Of a stretch of DNA of 64,000 bases, positions 1-11,699 are shown one piece after another. The translations under genes were made by a program, and so were the position numbers. How positions within the stretch are numbered: the stretch's first letter is position 1; each line of letters begins with the position of its first letter. The notes under the pieces are model-generated. The model did not search any database and had not been told where the DNA came from. It saw nothing but the letters and a program-made list of their open reading frames with translations. Origin of the DNA: Sternotherus odoratus (taxonomy: Eukaryota > Chordata > Testudines > Kinosternidae); the NCBI GenBank assembly GCA_032164245.1, contig JAVMKO010000003.1:10178651-10242650 (forward strand), written 5' to 3'.

Positions 1-110
1 TACCCACTTCATCAGATGCATGCATGGGTATTAGCCCACGAAAGCTTATGCTTCAATACATTGGTTAGTCTTTAAGGTGCCACAGGACTCTTGTCACTAT
101 AGTAATGGAT
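1..110 (+). repeat. Dispersed reptile repeat (GGGTATTAGCCCACGAAAGC family), copy 1
   Basis: The core CCCACGAAAGCTTATGCTTC followed by GGTGCCACAGGACTC recurs at 11325, 57915 and, inverted, at 62037. The first 25 bases are the reverse complement of the usual left end of the family, so this copy is rearranged or cut by the window edge. Class not certain. Confidence 0.7.
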
Positions 111-553
111 GCCATCTATATATAAATAAGATCCCTTTTGCGAAGAACAGGAAGTTGGCTAGAGTGGATCTGGAGCCTACAGACTTGGGAAGCCTCAATT
201 AGCTTTGAGGAGTTGGGAAAATCATTGTTTAAACTGGTTCATGCTGAAAACTTTAACAATATTTTAACCAGGTTCACATCTAAACTTAACTGGTGTGAAT
301 TTTCACGAGGGCCTGTTTTATGCCACTCTCACAGTGTAAAAGGGTAAATGAGGATGAGACCCAAGGAGTTTAGTGTGCACTTATGTTAGATGTTTAAGTA
401 TGCATAGAGCATTGTTCATGAGGGCATTTTGGGGGGCTGATGCAATTTCAAAGAAGTCATTCTATCTTCTAGGTTGTTTTTTTCTCCTCAATTATGAAGG
501 TTTCCCAGAAACTCTTCATTATATAATTGGTGAACTGTCTTTCCATTATTTAG

Positions 554-699
554 CTGTCACCTGTGGCGAAAATCTCTATTATTCAAGTGTTCTCAAATCA
601 TGGTCCTCTGCACTCCAAAGCTGGTTTGATGAGATAGATTACTTCACATTCGGTGTCGGAGCAACACTGTCAAATGCAGTGATTGGACACTATACTCAG
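554..699 (+). CDS. CRISP: CRISP gene A, exon 5-equivalent (CGEN...GHYTQ)
   Basis: Acceptor TTTAG ends at 553 and donor GTATGA starts at 700. The exon is 146 nt: two bases finishing a split codon plus 48 codons, the same length as exon 5 of gene B. It encodes the CGENL motif, the FDE segment with the CAP-site glutamate, and the CAP1 motif core GHYTQ with its histidine. Identity to the gene B exon is about 26 of 48 residues by eye, low next to the well preserved non-coding flanks of the array. Confidence 0.9.
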
Positions 700-3600
700 G
701 TATGACCAGAGCATAATACGACACATTTGCTAAAGAGTCCTCTAAACTTGTGCCATCAGTCTTATGTATGCAAGTGTTCACATGAGAACATGGCATAGCT
801 GCATATCTATCTACCTGATTTTCTAAGGCGAATCCAGGTGTGGGGGCATAAGACTAATTTTCTTGATCAAAATTAGTCACTTAAAAGTTTGCATGCACAA
901 AAATTACACAACTTTAGATGCCGTACTGAGGTGATCTGGAAAATGTTTTAGATCATCACTAAATTCATAATTTAAGAAGCAAACAGATGCAGCCTTTGAC
1001 ATGAGGTACATTAATTTTTCCACCAGGGACTATCCAACATCACTCCTTGAATCATAATATTTAGCCTACTATGTTTAAGCAACAAGCCCCCCCCCTCCCC
1101 AGTCCTTTTATAGCAGACTAGTGTAAAAGCCCGTGTACACGGGCCAACGATAACGGCTCACGGCCCCCCACTCGCTCAGCTCTCTCCCCCCTCCCCACTC
1201 CAAGGGCCCCCCTCCACTCGCTCAGACCCCCCTCCCCCACTCCAACAGCCCCCCTCCACTCGCTCAGTCCCCCCCCCCACTCCAAGGGCCCCCGCTCGCT
1301 CAACCCCCCCTCACTCCAAGCCCCCCCGCTCGCTCAGCCACCCTCCCCCCACTCCAAGGCCCCCCCGCTCGCTCAGCCACCCCTTCCCCCCACTCCAAGG
1401 GCTCCCCCCGCTCGCTCAGCCCCCCTCCCCCCACTCCAAGGCCCCCCTGCCTACGCCTCCTGCGCCCAGCCACCCTCCTGCCCGCGCTCCCCGAGCCTCT
1501 CATCCAGACCCTGCTTCCCTCTCGGCGCACATGCGCGGCGGCCATGTCGTGCTGCCGAACTACACCTCCCAGCATGCCATTCATCTGGGCCGTCTCTACT
1601 GCGCATGACAGCTTCACACACAGACTTCTCTAGCTGATTATTATATAGGATAAGGCCCAGGCAGTGGATCCCAACTAGTCCTTATCTGACAGACAAAAAA
1701 TTCAGGGAAGTGCCTCATCAATCATATCAACTGAAGATTTTGTTCAGTGCTTTCAAAATGGACCATCCTCTTGGACTTCTGGAGGAATCAGGATTTGTAT
1801 GAGGGGGTAGGATGCTACTATAGATGTGAGCTGTGAACGAGTGGGAGCTAGTAGCAACACTATCTTTCCTAGAATCTCACCTCTAATGTCGTCTAACTAT
1901 CTGAGGATCTTCACTTAGATTCAGCATCTGGATTGCAGTGCGGTCCTGCTTACGTTACAGACACAAGATAGGAACATCCAGTATATGTCTAGCCCCCAGT
2001 CCTTCACTCTAACCAGCAGAGAACACAACTTCTTTAAATACTGAATAAAACTAATTTGAAATGTGCTTCTTTTTGCATTAATGACCCTCTTTCTAGAAAA
2101 ATCACCGATACACTAGTCAAACATACTTTTAGAAACCCTCATTGCATCAGGATTATAGTATCTTGACAAAAGAGGTAAATCAAGGGGCAGATACTCAGCT
2201 GATGTAAATTAGGGGAGTACCCGTGAAGCCAAGGGTGTTACTTTGATTTATAGCAGCTAAAGAATTGACCTATGAAATCTACATATTTTTAAAAAATCTG
2301 CCCTATTTCCAGCTGTCTGAGAATTACACTCAGTTACATCACAGTGGTGCTGTCTAGCAGTGAAAGCAAGGAATTGCTAAATGAGGGATGCTGCCATGGA
2401 TTCACCATGTGATTGTAGGCAAAGTGTTCTACCTCTCTCTGCCTCAGGCTCAACACCTGTAAACTAGGGACAATGATACCCATCATGACATCCTTCTTAG
2501 AGAGCCTTAATATTACTACTCCATTGCACGTTTCTGTGCAAAAATCTCAGTGGCAAAGTTCAATATCACTGTTTAAATGTAGATATTATTATTATTATTA
2601 CTCTTTACAAGGATAGATAACATTATCTAATGTATTTCTTTTCCTATTTACAGATGGCTTGGTATAAGTCTTATAAGATTGGATGTGCAGCTGCTTTCTG
2701 TCCAAATTGGGCTGTGTACAAGTACTATTATGTTTGCCACTACTACCCTGCGTATGTATTCGCTGTGGTTTTTAGTCATTTTATAAATCCCTTTTGTCAT
2801 TTTATTTCTGAAATAACTCAGCAAGACTTCAGCTAAATAGCAGCAATCATATTGCCATGTGTGATTATGCATGATTGAAGTGTGGGAAGGGTCAAATATG
2901 TGAATCTCTTGAAAAAATGTACAGGGATACTTAAACCAAATTAAATCCTTCACTACGAAAACCCCCAGCAGAATATCATAAAGATTATCTTTGAGTTCCA
3001 TAACTTTTCCCCATCAGTAAATTAAGACCCTCGTGGTATGTAACCCTCTTAGACTGAGCCCAATATATAGTATTATGGCCCTACCAAACTCACAGTCCAT
3101 TTTGGTCAATTTCATGGTCCTAGGATTTTAAAAATTGTAAAATGCATGATTTTAGCTATTGTAATCTGAAATTTTACAGTGTTGTGATTTTAGAGGTGCT
3201 GACCCAAAAGGCAGTTGTGCAGGGGATTGCAAGGTTATTGTAGGTGGGTTGCAGTACTGCTATCCTTACTGCACGGTTGCTGGTAGCGGTGCTGCCTTCA
3301 GAGCTGGACAGCCCAGCTCTAAAGGTAGAGTCACTGCCAGCAGCAGCCCAGAAGTAAGAGTGGCAACACCGTACAATCCCATCCTTACTTGTGCTCTGCT
3401 TCCTGTAGAACTGGTCCTTCAGGCAGCAGCTGCCACTTTCTGATCACTCAGCTCTGAAAGCAGCAGCGTAGAAGTACGGGTGGGATGCTATGGTACCACC
3501 CTTCTGTGCTGCTGCTGGCAGGGCGCTGCCTGCAGAGTGGCCACCCAGCCACCAATCAACACTCTCCAGCCACCCAACTCTGAAGGGAGTGCAAAGGTAT

Positions 3601-6600
3601 GGGTGGCAATACCGTGACTCCCATAAAATAACCTTGTGACCCTGCTGCAAGTCCCTTTTAGGTCAGGACGCCCCAATTTGAGGAACACTGGTGTCTCCTG
3701 TGAAATTTGTAAAATATAGGGTAAAAGCACAAAAAAGACCAGATTTCACAGGGGGAGACCAGAGTTTACAGTCCATGATGTGTTTTCATGGTGATGAATT
3801 TGGTAGGGCCTTATCTGCGATGTAGGGCTGGTCTTCACTCGCGCGGCGCAGGATCAATCACCCTGGGCTCCCCCGTCGACTCCGGAACTCCAGCTTGCCG
3901 GGAGGCGCAAGCTGGAGTCGACGGGGGAGCGCGCCGCCGACTGCCGCTGCCGTGGGGACGGCAGGTAAGTCGGCAGCAGATACGCAAACTTCAGCTATGT
4001 GATTCACGTAGCTGAAGTTGCATATCTGCCATCGATCCCCCCCCGCCCCCCAGTGAGGACAAGCCCGTAGAGAGAGAACAAGTTGGTGAGATAGACAGGA
4101 ATTGAGGAAGATGGAAATGTTTTAAAGGAAATGGGCAAATCAAGGACACCTAGCTAGAGAGACTGAAAAGGGGGGGGGGGAATAAACTGGCCTCATACAA
4201 AAATTCACTTTATTCACTTTGTCTCTAGTTTTTTTTTATATCCTCCCCCCTCCTCTCCTGTCTGTGTTCTCAGGTAAGGCCCTGATCCCGCAACTGAATC
4301 CAACACAAAGGTTGCAATTGCAAATTCTTTGGGGGAATATACCTGTCTCATTTTATGGCTGTAAAGTGGTTATTGACCATGTAATAATAATTCAGACAGA
4401 ACCAACTTTGGGATGAAATGTACCCAGTGAAGATGTCATTACTGGAGCTAGCCGAAAAAGAGAATTTCTGTTGTGTGGAAAATTCAGAGATTTTGAATTT
4501 TAACCTGAATTGGAACAAAAAGTCAAAATCTCGGATTGTGGAACAAAATATTTCCAAAGATGTGGGATGTTCATAAGATTGAAAAATTTAATTTCATGCA
4601 TTTTGACATATATTGTATAATATTAGCAGCTGAAAGCCTGTGCTGACACACAGCTCTAATTTGTAAAGTCACGTATGTAAAAAGCCAAAAATTGTGGAGA
4701 ACTTAAAAATTGGATGGTAACAGACTGTGAATCCCCCTGATGATTGAACTGTTGGTGATATTTTAAACAAAAAAAACCTCTTGGCCCTGCTTGCAGTGGT
4801 TTCCTTCATTTCCCACTGACTCCACAGAGGTTCTAAACTTCAAAGTGCTGTGTGGGATTATTGTGTGTGCTGTTAGTGTTACGCTGGAAATATTTTGGGG
4901 ATTTGTGTGGGTGGCGAGTGAGAGGTGCGTGTTACAGTGAGGGTCTATCTGTGTTCAGGGTTATTGTGTCTACTGGTTGTGTACTTGTGTTGGTGGTTGT
5001 GTTGATTTGTGTGAAAAGGCAGGTTGTGCTGGAAAATTTGTGTTGATTTCTGTGGGTGTTAGATGAGCAGACAGGTCTGGCAGCTGGGCCAAGTAATCAA
5101 CCATCTATGGAGTCTTCTTCATATAACCATGCAAATTCACTGTGGCTTAGAGAGTGGTGATTGGCTGAGTTGTCTCTGACATCACAATGACCTAGGACTC
5201 TGAGTATGACATAGCTATACACCTTAACACAAAATGACTGAGATCACAACAATTGAACTGCAACAGACTATTTAACTTAGTGATATCTCAACCTCATGAT
5301 ACTGTGATCAAATGAGCCCTGAATCACGCTTCTAGCTGTTTCTATCACTTCACACTGACTGAACAGACACTTTAGGTTTCAGAGTGACACACGGTGACAT
5401 TAATGAAATATATTATATTTATTATATTATTGTAAATGATAAAGTCAAAATGAAATCTTTAACCTTATTGAAATGATTCAGTTAAATGATTTTCCACTGA
5501 AAATGTTTTTAAACTTGATATGTTTCCACAATATTTAAGTGTCAGTAAAGGAGCATTTTCCAACAGAAAACTGTACCATCAGAAAATTTGACCAGCTCTA
5601 GTCAAAACGCTACAGCCCAGATTTTAAGTTAAATGCTTGTGATTGCAGGAACACATTTATACATGCCAATGCAGTATGCTCACACAAAATGCTAACAAGT
5701 GATGCCTACATACATATAACTGATTTCCCTACATCAGACAGGTGATGCAAATATACATCTACCATTGTACTCACCTAACTTGACTAATGGCTGCAGAACC
5801 AGACTCTTTTGTATGTACTCTGGATTGAACTTTGAAGTATGAATGTAAAATGAGGTTTGTCGGACATTTTATGTCATTTTAAAATTTTAGGGGAAACGTA
5901 GCAGGATCAATGCTGACACCGTACAAAATAGGAGACCCGTGTGGTGCCTGTCCTGATGCTTGTGACAATGGACTGTGCAGTAAGTGAATATAGTATTGTA
6001 CCACTTACATATTTGTGGTGTATCTCATGAAATCTGAATTCCCTAATCCAGTCCAAGTAGAGCATGGGGGTTTTGACACCTCTGTTTGTAATGAGCAATG
6101 ATGCATATAGACATGATATTCTCTGTTTCAGGGCATTACAGAGGTGGCAAGTGGCAATCCCTCTTCTATCTACCGGATTCTTACTTTTTCTGTAGTGTTG
6201 CTGTCATTCTAAAGCAGCTGCTATGTAATATGAATGAAGTTATTCTCCCTCCCATCCAATTCCTCCATGTCACAGACCCACAGTTCATGTCATTAGTATG
6301 CAGTGCACCTAAGCAATATTGTTCCAATAATGGTAGCGTAGATTCCTTGTATGCTGCTGGTTTTTCTGATGTTACATTCAAGAATAAATTATGCCTGGGG
6401 GAATGTAAAGGGTTGCCACAGAGCTAAACCAAAAACATCCTGTGGCCTGCTCCTATTCATGTTAATGGCAAAAGCTACGGTGATTTCAGTGGGCAAGGAG
6501 CAGGTTCGTGGCTAGCGATCCCTTAGCCACACAGAATCGTCAGCACTTGTAAGAATCGAGTAGTTTGCGGGAAGAGGAAAGGAAGAAAAGCCAGGGCCCT

Positions 6601-8019
6601 GGTGTGGGGGAGAGTTGGTGGTCAAAACTCATTCTACCCATTTCCCATTACCCACCATTCTGCCCACCCCCCTTCTATCCAGCCTGTTCCTTTCAATTCC
6701 TGTCTCCCCCTACCTGCTCCCCCACCTGCCCTACAGCCATCTTCCTTCCGCCTCTCAGCCCTATGCCAGGCAGCCAGTCATTTCTGAAGGCAGCTGCTTC
6801 CTCCCACAATCCCATCACACAGCCAATGCACCAACAGGATGTGGAAATGCCTGAGAGGACCACCACATGCATGAGTGTCATTCCCACTGCATGACACTCG
6901 TCATCCCTGCTCTTCCTTGGCATGGGGCCCTGGGTCTGGGAACAGGACTCCACAGTGTTCAGAAAGGGGATGCTGCAAAGTCAGCTGAATCTCCCATCTG
7001 CATAGGGGAGGAGAGCCATGCATATGGGGAGTGCATATCATGTCTGTCTCAAGGGTATAATTTGGTCCACAGCTTTCACTTCCTTGGTTTATGTTGGTTT
7101 TGCTGAACTAAGGCAGGAGTATAAACTGAGCTAGGGGCTCAGAATTTGGCCCACAATGCTGTGGCTAGTTAAGTGTCTCTGACTCTTTAATTGGGGAGGA
7201 AAAAATGAAGGGAGAAAACATGTTTAATAAGGGTAAAATTCGCCTCTGTGTAGGGGACCAGCAAAAAGCTTGTGCAACACAAAAATTCCAGTGAATCCCT
7301 TAAATGGTGCATAGGCCCTTGTGCTGGCCTCTGCACAGGGGCAAATTTCATCCAAATGAGAATATATTTGAAAGGGGAAAAAAACCACAAGCTAGGATTG
7401 CTTTAGTCTCTGAGATCTGCTCTGCATTGAAAAGCACTTTGATATCTACTGGGGCTATAGCAGTACTGCAATGAGCAAATAAAAAATTGCAGCCTGAATG
7501 ACTTTCATGGTAGATTACAGAAAACAACAATAGAAAAGAACTAAAGTAAAGTCTCCATGAGAGAGCACAGTGTATGCCTCAGAGCCAGTGCTAGCCATTG
7601 GGGGCCCTAAGCAGGAATATTTTGCTGCCGCCCCCCACTAAAACAGGCACGTTCTTAGAATAAAAAAGCTAGTAGGAGGGGCCCTTGAACTGCTTGGTAG
7701 GTAGGTAGTCTGCTTATGCCTATCACTGGCTCTGGGGTGTCTCCTATAAAACACAGTACAGCTGCTCTCCCTCTAAGAATGGCTGTTTATCTTGGCAGAC
7801 AAGTGATTTCTTAGAGATTTAAACCAAACAAATGGGTAGCAGTCGTATAGCTAAATAAACCGCTTTAACCATGGGCTCCCATCTCTTTCAGCCAATCCTT
7901 GCAAGTATGAAGATAATTACTCCAACTGTGAGCAATTAAAAACACAATTTACCTGCAAAAACCCGTTTGTCCTAAAATATTGTGTTGCTTCCTGTCAATG
8001 CACCACTGAAATACGGTAA
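554..8019 (+). CDS. CRISP: CRISP gene A, 3' part (four last coding exons; 5' exons lie before the window)
   Basis: Cysteine-rich secretory protein, a secreted CAP-superfamily protein with a C-terminal cysteine-rich domain; relatives act in sperm and secretions or, in snakes, as venom ion-channel blockers. Visible exons are 554-699, 2654-2751, 5891-5979 and 7892-8019, all with AG/GT borders and phases 1-0-2-1 that match gene B exactly. The CAP1 motif (GHYTQ-MAW), CAP2 motif ([10 protein letters not shown]), hinge (CGACPDAC) and a six-cysteine ICR domain are readable with no stop or frameshift before the TAA at 8017-8019. Signal-peptide and N-terminal CAP exons must lie upstream of base 1. Odd point: CAP2 reads CHYY where CRISPs read C-x-Y-C, so one conserved cysteine is lost. 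Introns carry a Helitron (1118-1650), a MIR, and two inverted-repeat elements (3077-4067). Orthology to CRISP1, 2 or 3 cannot be decided here. AATAAA at 8056-8061 is a possible but very close polyA signal. Confidence 0.9.
1118..1650 (-). mobile_element. Non-autonomous Helitron with internal C-rich minisatellite
   Basis: Read on the minus strand the element starts TCCTATATAATAATC at 1650 and ends CTAG at 1118, inserted between a host A and T, as Helitrons do. A perfect 16-bp palindrome (1129-1144) lies 7 bases before the CTAG end, the expected terminal hairpin. Inside, 1150-1460 is a degenerate tandem array of C-rich units of roughly 45 bp (CACTCCAAGG...GCTCGCTCAG). It encodes no Rep/helicase. 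Located in intron 5 of gene A. The GC-rich reading frames here are not genes. Confidence 0.8.
2392..2601 (+). repeat. MIR SINE with 3' (ATT)n tail
   Basis: Contains the MIR core pattern (TCTGCCTCAGG, CTGTAAACTAGGGACAATGA) and ends in a short ATT microsatellite at about 2585-2601, just upstream of exon 2654-2751. Confidence 0.7.
2654..2751 (+). CDS. CRISP: CRISP gene A, exon 6-equivalent (CAP1 end, CAP2)
   Basis: Acceptor TTTACAG ends at 2653; donor GTATGT starts at 2752. It has 32 codons plus two bases of an alanine codon. It reads [11 protein letters not shown] then FCP and YVCHYYPA. It is one codon longer than the gene B exon (NWAV versus RRF region). The codon expected to be cysteine in the CHYC motif is TAC, tyrosine. 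The neighbouring cysteines (GCA, FCP, VCH) are kept. Confidence 0.9.
3077..3810. mobile_element. hAT-like inverted-repeat element
   Basis: Left end GGCCCTACCAAACTCACAG and right end GATGAATTTGGTAGGGCC are near-perfect inverted repeats. The interior holds palindrome-like arms around 3290-3550 and no transposase. It lies in the intron of gene A between 2751 and 5891. Confidence 0.75.
3824..4067. mobile_element. Short inverted-repeat element (GGGCTGGTCTTCACT family)
   Basis: The left end AGGGCTGGTCTTCACT matches the reverse of AGTGAGGACAAGCCCGT at the right. The GC-rich interior is self-complementary (GCTGGAGTCGACGGGGGAG against CTCCCCCGTCGACTCC). It sits 13 bp after the previous element. Confidence 0.7.
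4070..5890. other. Intron of gene A, no gene seen; TG-rich tract
   Basis: No exon or clear element apart from a degenerate TG-rich tract at about 4845-5060. Reading frames here are short and unlike known proteins. Confidence 0.6.
5891..5979 (+). CDS. CRISP: CRISP gene A, exon 7-equivalent (hinge)
   Basis: Acceptor ATTTTAG ends at 5890; donor GTAAGT starts at 5980. It is 89 nt, identical in length and phase to gene B exon 7. It encodes the hinge that links the CAP and ICR domains, beginning GNVAG and ending CDNGLC, with four cysteines in the C-x2-C-x3-C-x4-C spacing typical of CRISPs. Confidence 0.92.
5980..7891. other. Intron of gene A, no gene seen
   Basis: Contains a C/T-rich tract at about 6640-6760 and an old repeat fragment at about 7585-7735 (CCGCCCCCCACT). 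Frames up to 109 codons at 6098-6894 have no recognisable domain and no splice context. Confidence 0.6.
7892..8019 (+). CDS. CRISP: CRISP gene A, last coding exon (ICR/ShKT domain)
   Basis: Acceptor CTCTTTCAG ends at 7891. It has two bases of a threonine codon, then 42 codons including TAA at 8017-8019. Six cysteines with spacing x8, x8, x8, x3, x1 make the ion-channel-regulator (ShKT-like) fold. It starts [13 protein letters not shown] and ends [10 protein letters not shown]. About 27 of 42 positions match gene B, with differences concentrated between cysteines. Confidence 0.92.
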
Positions 8020-9494
8020 TAACTTAAAGTTAGCCTCTGCAGTAAAATGAAGAGAAATAAAATCAGATATTTCCAAATTAGATATAATTATAAAGATTCT
8101 AACAATGTATTCTGCACTGTATGCTGTGATCCTCCTCCTGTGTAAGCTGTATGTTCTATTGAGTCGCACTTAGCTATTAACTAAGGACATCTACTCTTCT
8201 CAGTCTGATTGTTGAACTCCTTTGATGTCAATGAAATACAATTGTACCTTCTTAACTGTGTTGTTCTTTGCCTTGAGACAATTGTTATATTTGGAAAATT
8301 TTAAAACCTGTGACAAAATTAGCCCAGGTGTTTTCATTTAATACTCATTAAAACAGTGATGATTTTTGTTTTAAATTCTGCACATGCTGAGTCCTACCTA
8401 GCATTCAGTGCAGTAGATTCTGTCTCCTTTAAACAGGAGTAAATCCAGAATGGCTCTATTGGATTCAGTAGAGTTATTCCAGATTTATTCCAGTGTAAAT
8501 GAGATCAGAATCCAGCCCAGAAAGATCCCACTTCTTTGTCAGCTTTGTTTTACACAAGACCCCCATTTGAATTACTGAAGGAGCTGATTGAAGGAACTTT
8601 CTTTTAAAACGGGCAAAGCTTATTTGAAAAAGTACTTTTTTAATTCGTATGCAAGAAAAACAATCATTGGCTTGCAGCCCATAGAAGAAAGAAACTTGGC
8701 ACTTAAGTATATGAATTTCACTCACTTAATAACTTGATTTAGTTTTTGTGACCTTTCTCTTTGTTGTATTCCTGCAAAATAAACACCTCGATTATCTGTT
8801 TGATTATCTTCATTGGAGCATGCTCCCTACTTTCCACTCCACCTGGCAATGCAAATAGTTAGAAATACCTGGATACATAGCGAGCTTTCAAAGCAATTGG
8901 TTACATTTTCACATGTGAAATGCTATTGTTGACCAAAGCAAATGACCCAGAGAAAAAACAGGCAGAGAGTTCATTGAAAGCAAATAATTCCTATTAATTC
9001 CACAAAGACACTGATTCAGCAGGAGATACCTAACTTAGATCATCTGAGTTGGCCCATTGACTTCAATGTGTCTGCTCATGTACTTCAAATTAGGAATGGG
9101 CTTAATTGCCAGACTGAGTGGAGGCCAAACAGAGTTTGTAGCTGCTTAGTCCAAAGAATAAAGAAGTGGGACGTGTTCATCTGGTTGGGGAAACACCAGT
9201 GGGAGAGCCAGATGCACAAGGGAAATGCCATGAGCCTAAACTTGAGGTGTCTCAGATGTTTTGGGAAGTCAGGGCAGGCAAGGTTTTTCACTCTATATAG
9301 TTTGGCCCCTTGCATGGATTCCTCAGCCTTCTGAGGCAGTCTTGAGGTGTGAAGAATTTCCCTACAGCCTTGAAGATGCTCATAGGATCCTAGATCTGAA
9401 TGAAAAATGGATCCCTGTTCATCTGCTGCACGTTTCTGACAACCATCAATTAGCAAAAAAAGGGAACCAAGTTGCAAAACATGAACCAGTGTCT
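8020..9494. other. 3' flank of gene A, no gene seen
   Basis: AT-rich unique sequence with possible polyA signals at 8056 and 8778. A short reptile repeat resembling TCCAGATTTATTCCAGTG lies around 8430-8520. Confidence 0.5.
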
Positions 9495-9499
9495 CTAGG

Positions 9500-10261
9500 T
9501 GTCATACAGCTAAGGGTAGCCTAAAATCCCTCCTTTACCTGTAAGGGGTTAAAAAGCTCAAATAACCTAAACTGACTAGAAAGACCAATGGGGAAAGAAC
9601 ATACTTTCAAATGGGGGCGGGGAGGCTTTGTTTGTGCTCTTTGTTGGTGTTCTCTCCCAGGGCCAGGCAGACCATCCTTCTCCTCCAGACCATCCTGCAA
9701 CAAGGCTCTAATACTGCAAAAAGTGTAAGTAAGAAAGTCAAGGTTATCTTTTGTTTTAGCTTGTGAATTTTCCCTTTGCTAGAGGGACGTGTATTGTAAC
9801 TTTGAAACTAAGCCTAGAGGGGAATTCTCTGTTATTAAATCTTTTTATTTTCCTGTAAAATTACCTTCCATCCTGATTTTACAGAGGTGACTCTTTTACT
9901 TTTTAAAAATAAAATTATTTTTTTAAGAACCGGATTAGTTTTCAGTGTCCTAAAAACGTGGTGGTTTGGTCTGTGCTCACCTGTACCAATTGGTGAGAAC
10001 ATTATTCTCAAGCCTCCCCAGGAAAGAGGGTGTTGGGGCTTGGGGGAATTTTGGAGAAAATAGGAACTCCAAATGGTCCTTTCCCCAATTCTTTGACTAT
10101 CTAAATCACTTGGTGATGGCAGCATACTGTCCAAGGACAAGAAGAAATTTGTGCCTTGGGGAAGTTTTAACCTAAGCTGATAGAAATAAGCTGAGGGGGG
10201 TCTTTCATGTGGATCCCCACATCTGTATCCCAAAGTTCAGAATGGGGAGGGAACCCTGACA
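9500..10261 (+). mobile_element. Solo LTR of a retroelement, with 5-bp target duplication
   Basis: Starts TGTCA and ends TGACA, flanked by CTAGG at 9495-9499 and again at 10262-10266. At 762 bp it has no internal coding region. The first 640 bp align with the truncated copy at 20561-21200. Gypsy or ERV origin is not decided. Confidence 0.8.
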
Positions 10262-10385
10262 CTAGGGAATACAGATATTGAGGAAAATTGCGAAGGAGAA
10301 GAGGGTAAGGTGAGCTCCCAGAGTTTCTATTAGACCTGTTCCAGAGCAGTGCTCTACACTAAAATAGGGAACAGCAGAATAGTCT

Positions 10386-10500
10386 AAGGCCTGGGCTACA
10401 CTGGAGGGGGTTGAGGTTTGACCCAAGATACACAACTTCAGCTATGCACGCTATCTTAGCACAACTTACCTAACAGGGCCATTACCTGCTAAGTGGCTAT
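10386..10500. repeat. Truncated inverted-repeat element end (GGCCTGGGCTACACT)
   Basis: Resembles the left end of the element at 32820-33080, including ACTTCAGCTATG. No matching right end was found nearby. Confidence 0.45.
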
Positions 10501-11324
10501 ACTTTGGCAGGAAAGGGGGCAGGGGTGAAAAATCTACCTTTTGGCAAAGAAAGAGCATGGAGTTTCTGTCCACATAGACTTCCTTTTTATTATACTCCCA
10601 CCTGGAAATGATTCTTACAGGGGGGATGAGACACCAAATCAACCTACCCAGTTTTTCTCTCTCCATCTAGTCTCTGCACCAGAAAGAACAAAGGAAGCAT
10701 CATGGAACTGGGGAAAAGGTCGCGGCCTAAGAAGTTTGGTCAGTAAGATTACTGAAAGCCTATGGTGAGAGAAACTTTGCTTTGAATTTAATATAGCTTA
10801 TTATGTTATCCACCAGTTGCGTTTTCTTTTTTCTTGTAACCATTTCTGACTTATGTCTCCTTATTTGTATTGACTTAAAATCTCTCTTTGTCATTAATAA
10901 ATGTGTTCTATTATTTTATCTAATCCAGTATCTTTGAACTAAAGTGCCTGTAAACGACATTTAGAGTGACAAGGTATGTGCATATCATTTCTACTAATAA
11001 AATGATGGATGCTATATAAGCTTGTATTGTGCAGGAGAAGGCTGAACAGTACAAGACATCCATTTCTGGGGGGAAAATCTAAGACTGGGAGTGTGGTGGG
11101 GTCACACTGCGATTTAAACAAGGCTGGGGTAAAAGCCAACATATGACTGGCTGGTTGTAGTGCACACACAGATACAGCTGGAGTGGCATGCATGCTGGAG
11201 GCTGTTTGTGAGCAGTCCAGACTAGAGGTTACATCAGCAAAGCTTGTAAAGGACATCCCAGGTTAAAGGGAAGGGGTGACACTCATTTGTGTGGATTGTA
11301 CCGGAGCTATGTCACAATGTCCGA

Positions 11325-11442
11325 CAAAGTGGGTATTAGCCCACGAAAGCTTATGCTTCAAAACTTTATAGTTAGTCTTTAAGGTGCCACAGGACTTTGT
11401 TACCTCTGCTATTCCAGACTAACACGGCTACCTCTCTGATTC
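11325..11442 (+). repeat. Dispersed reptile repeat, copy 2
   Basis: Same core as base 26 onward (GTGGGTATTAGCCCACGAAA), extended to CAGACTAACACGGCTACCTC at the right end. Confidence 0.75.
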
Positions 11443-11697
11443 TTGAGCTATGAGGGAACACTGACAAAATCAGGTTTGTTTAGTTTGGAGAAGAGAAAAC
11501 TGAGCGGGGACATGATAACAGTTTTCAAGTACATAAAAAGTTGTTACAAGAAGGAGGGAGAAAAATTGTTCTCCTTAACTTCAGAGGAAAGCCAAAAAAG
11601 CAATGGGCAGGAAGGGAAGTTCAGGTTGAACATTAGGAAAACCTGTGTTAATGACAGCTGCATTAATGTGGGTTGGATGGGGCTCAGTTTCTTTTAG
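11443..11697 (+). mobile_element. CR1-type LINE fragment, 3' part
   Basis: Translates to the CR1 C-terminal pattern (GLFSLEKRKLSGDMITVFKY), like the C-terminal parts at 32160 and 40890. The 5' portion is missing. Confidence 0.75.
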
Positions 11698-11699
11698 CC

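Noticed and set aside
8056..8061. AATAAA as the polyA signal of gene A
   Set aside because: Only about 40 bases after the stop and within AT-rich sequence; not enough to call.
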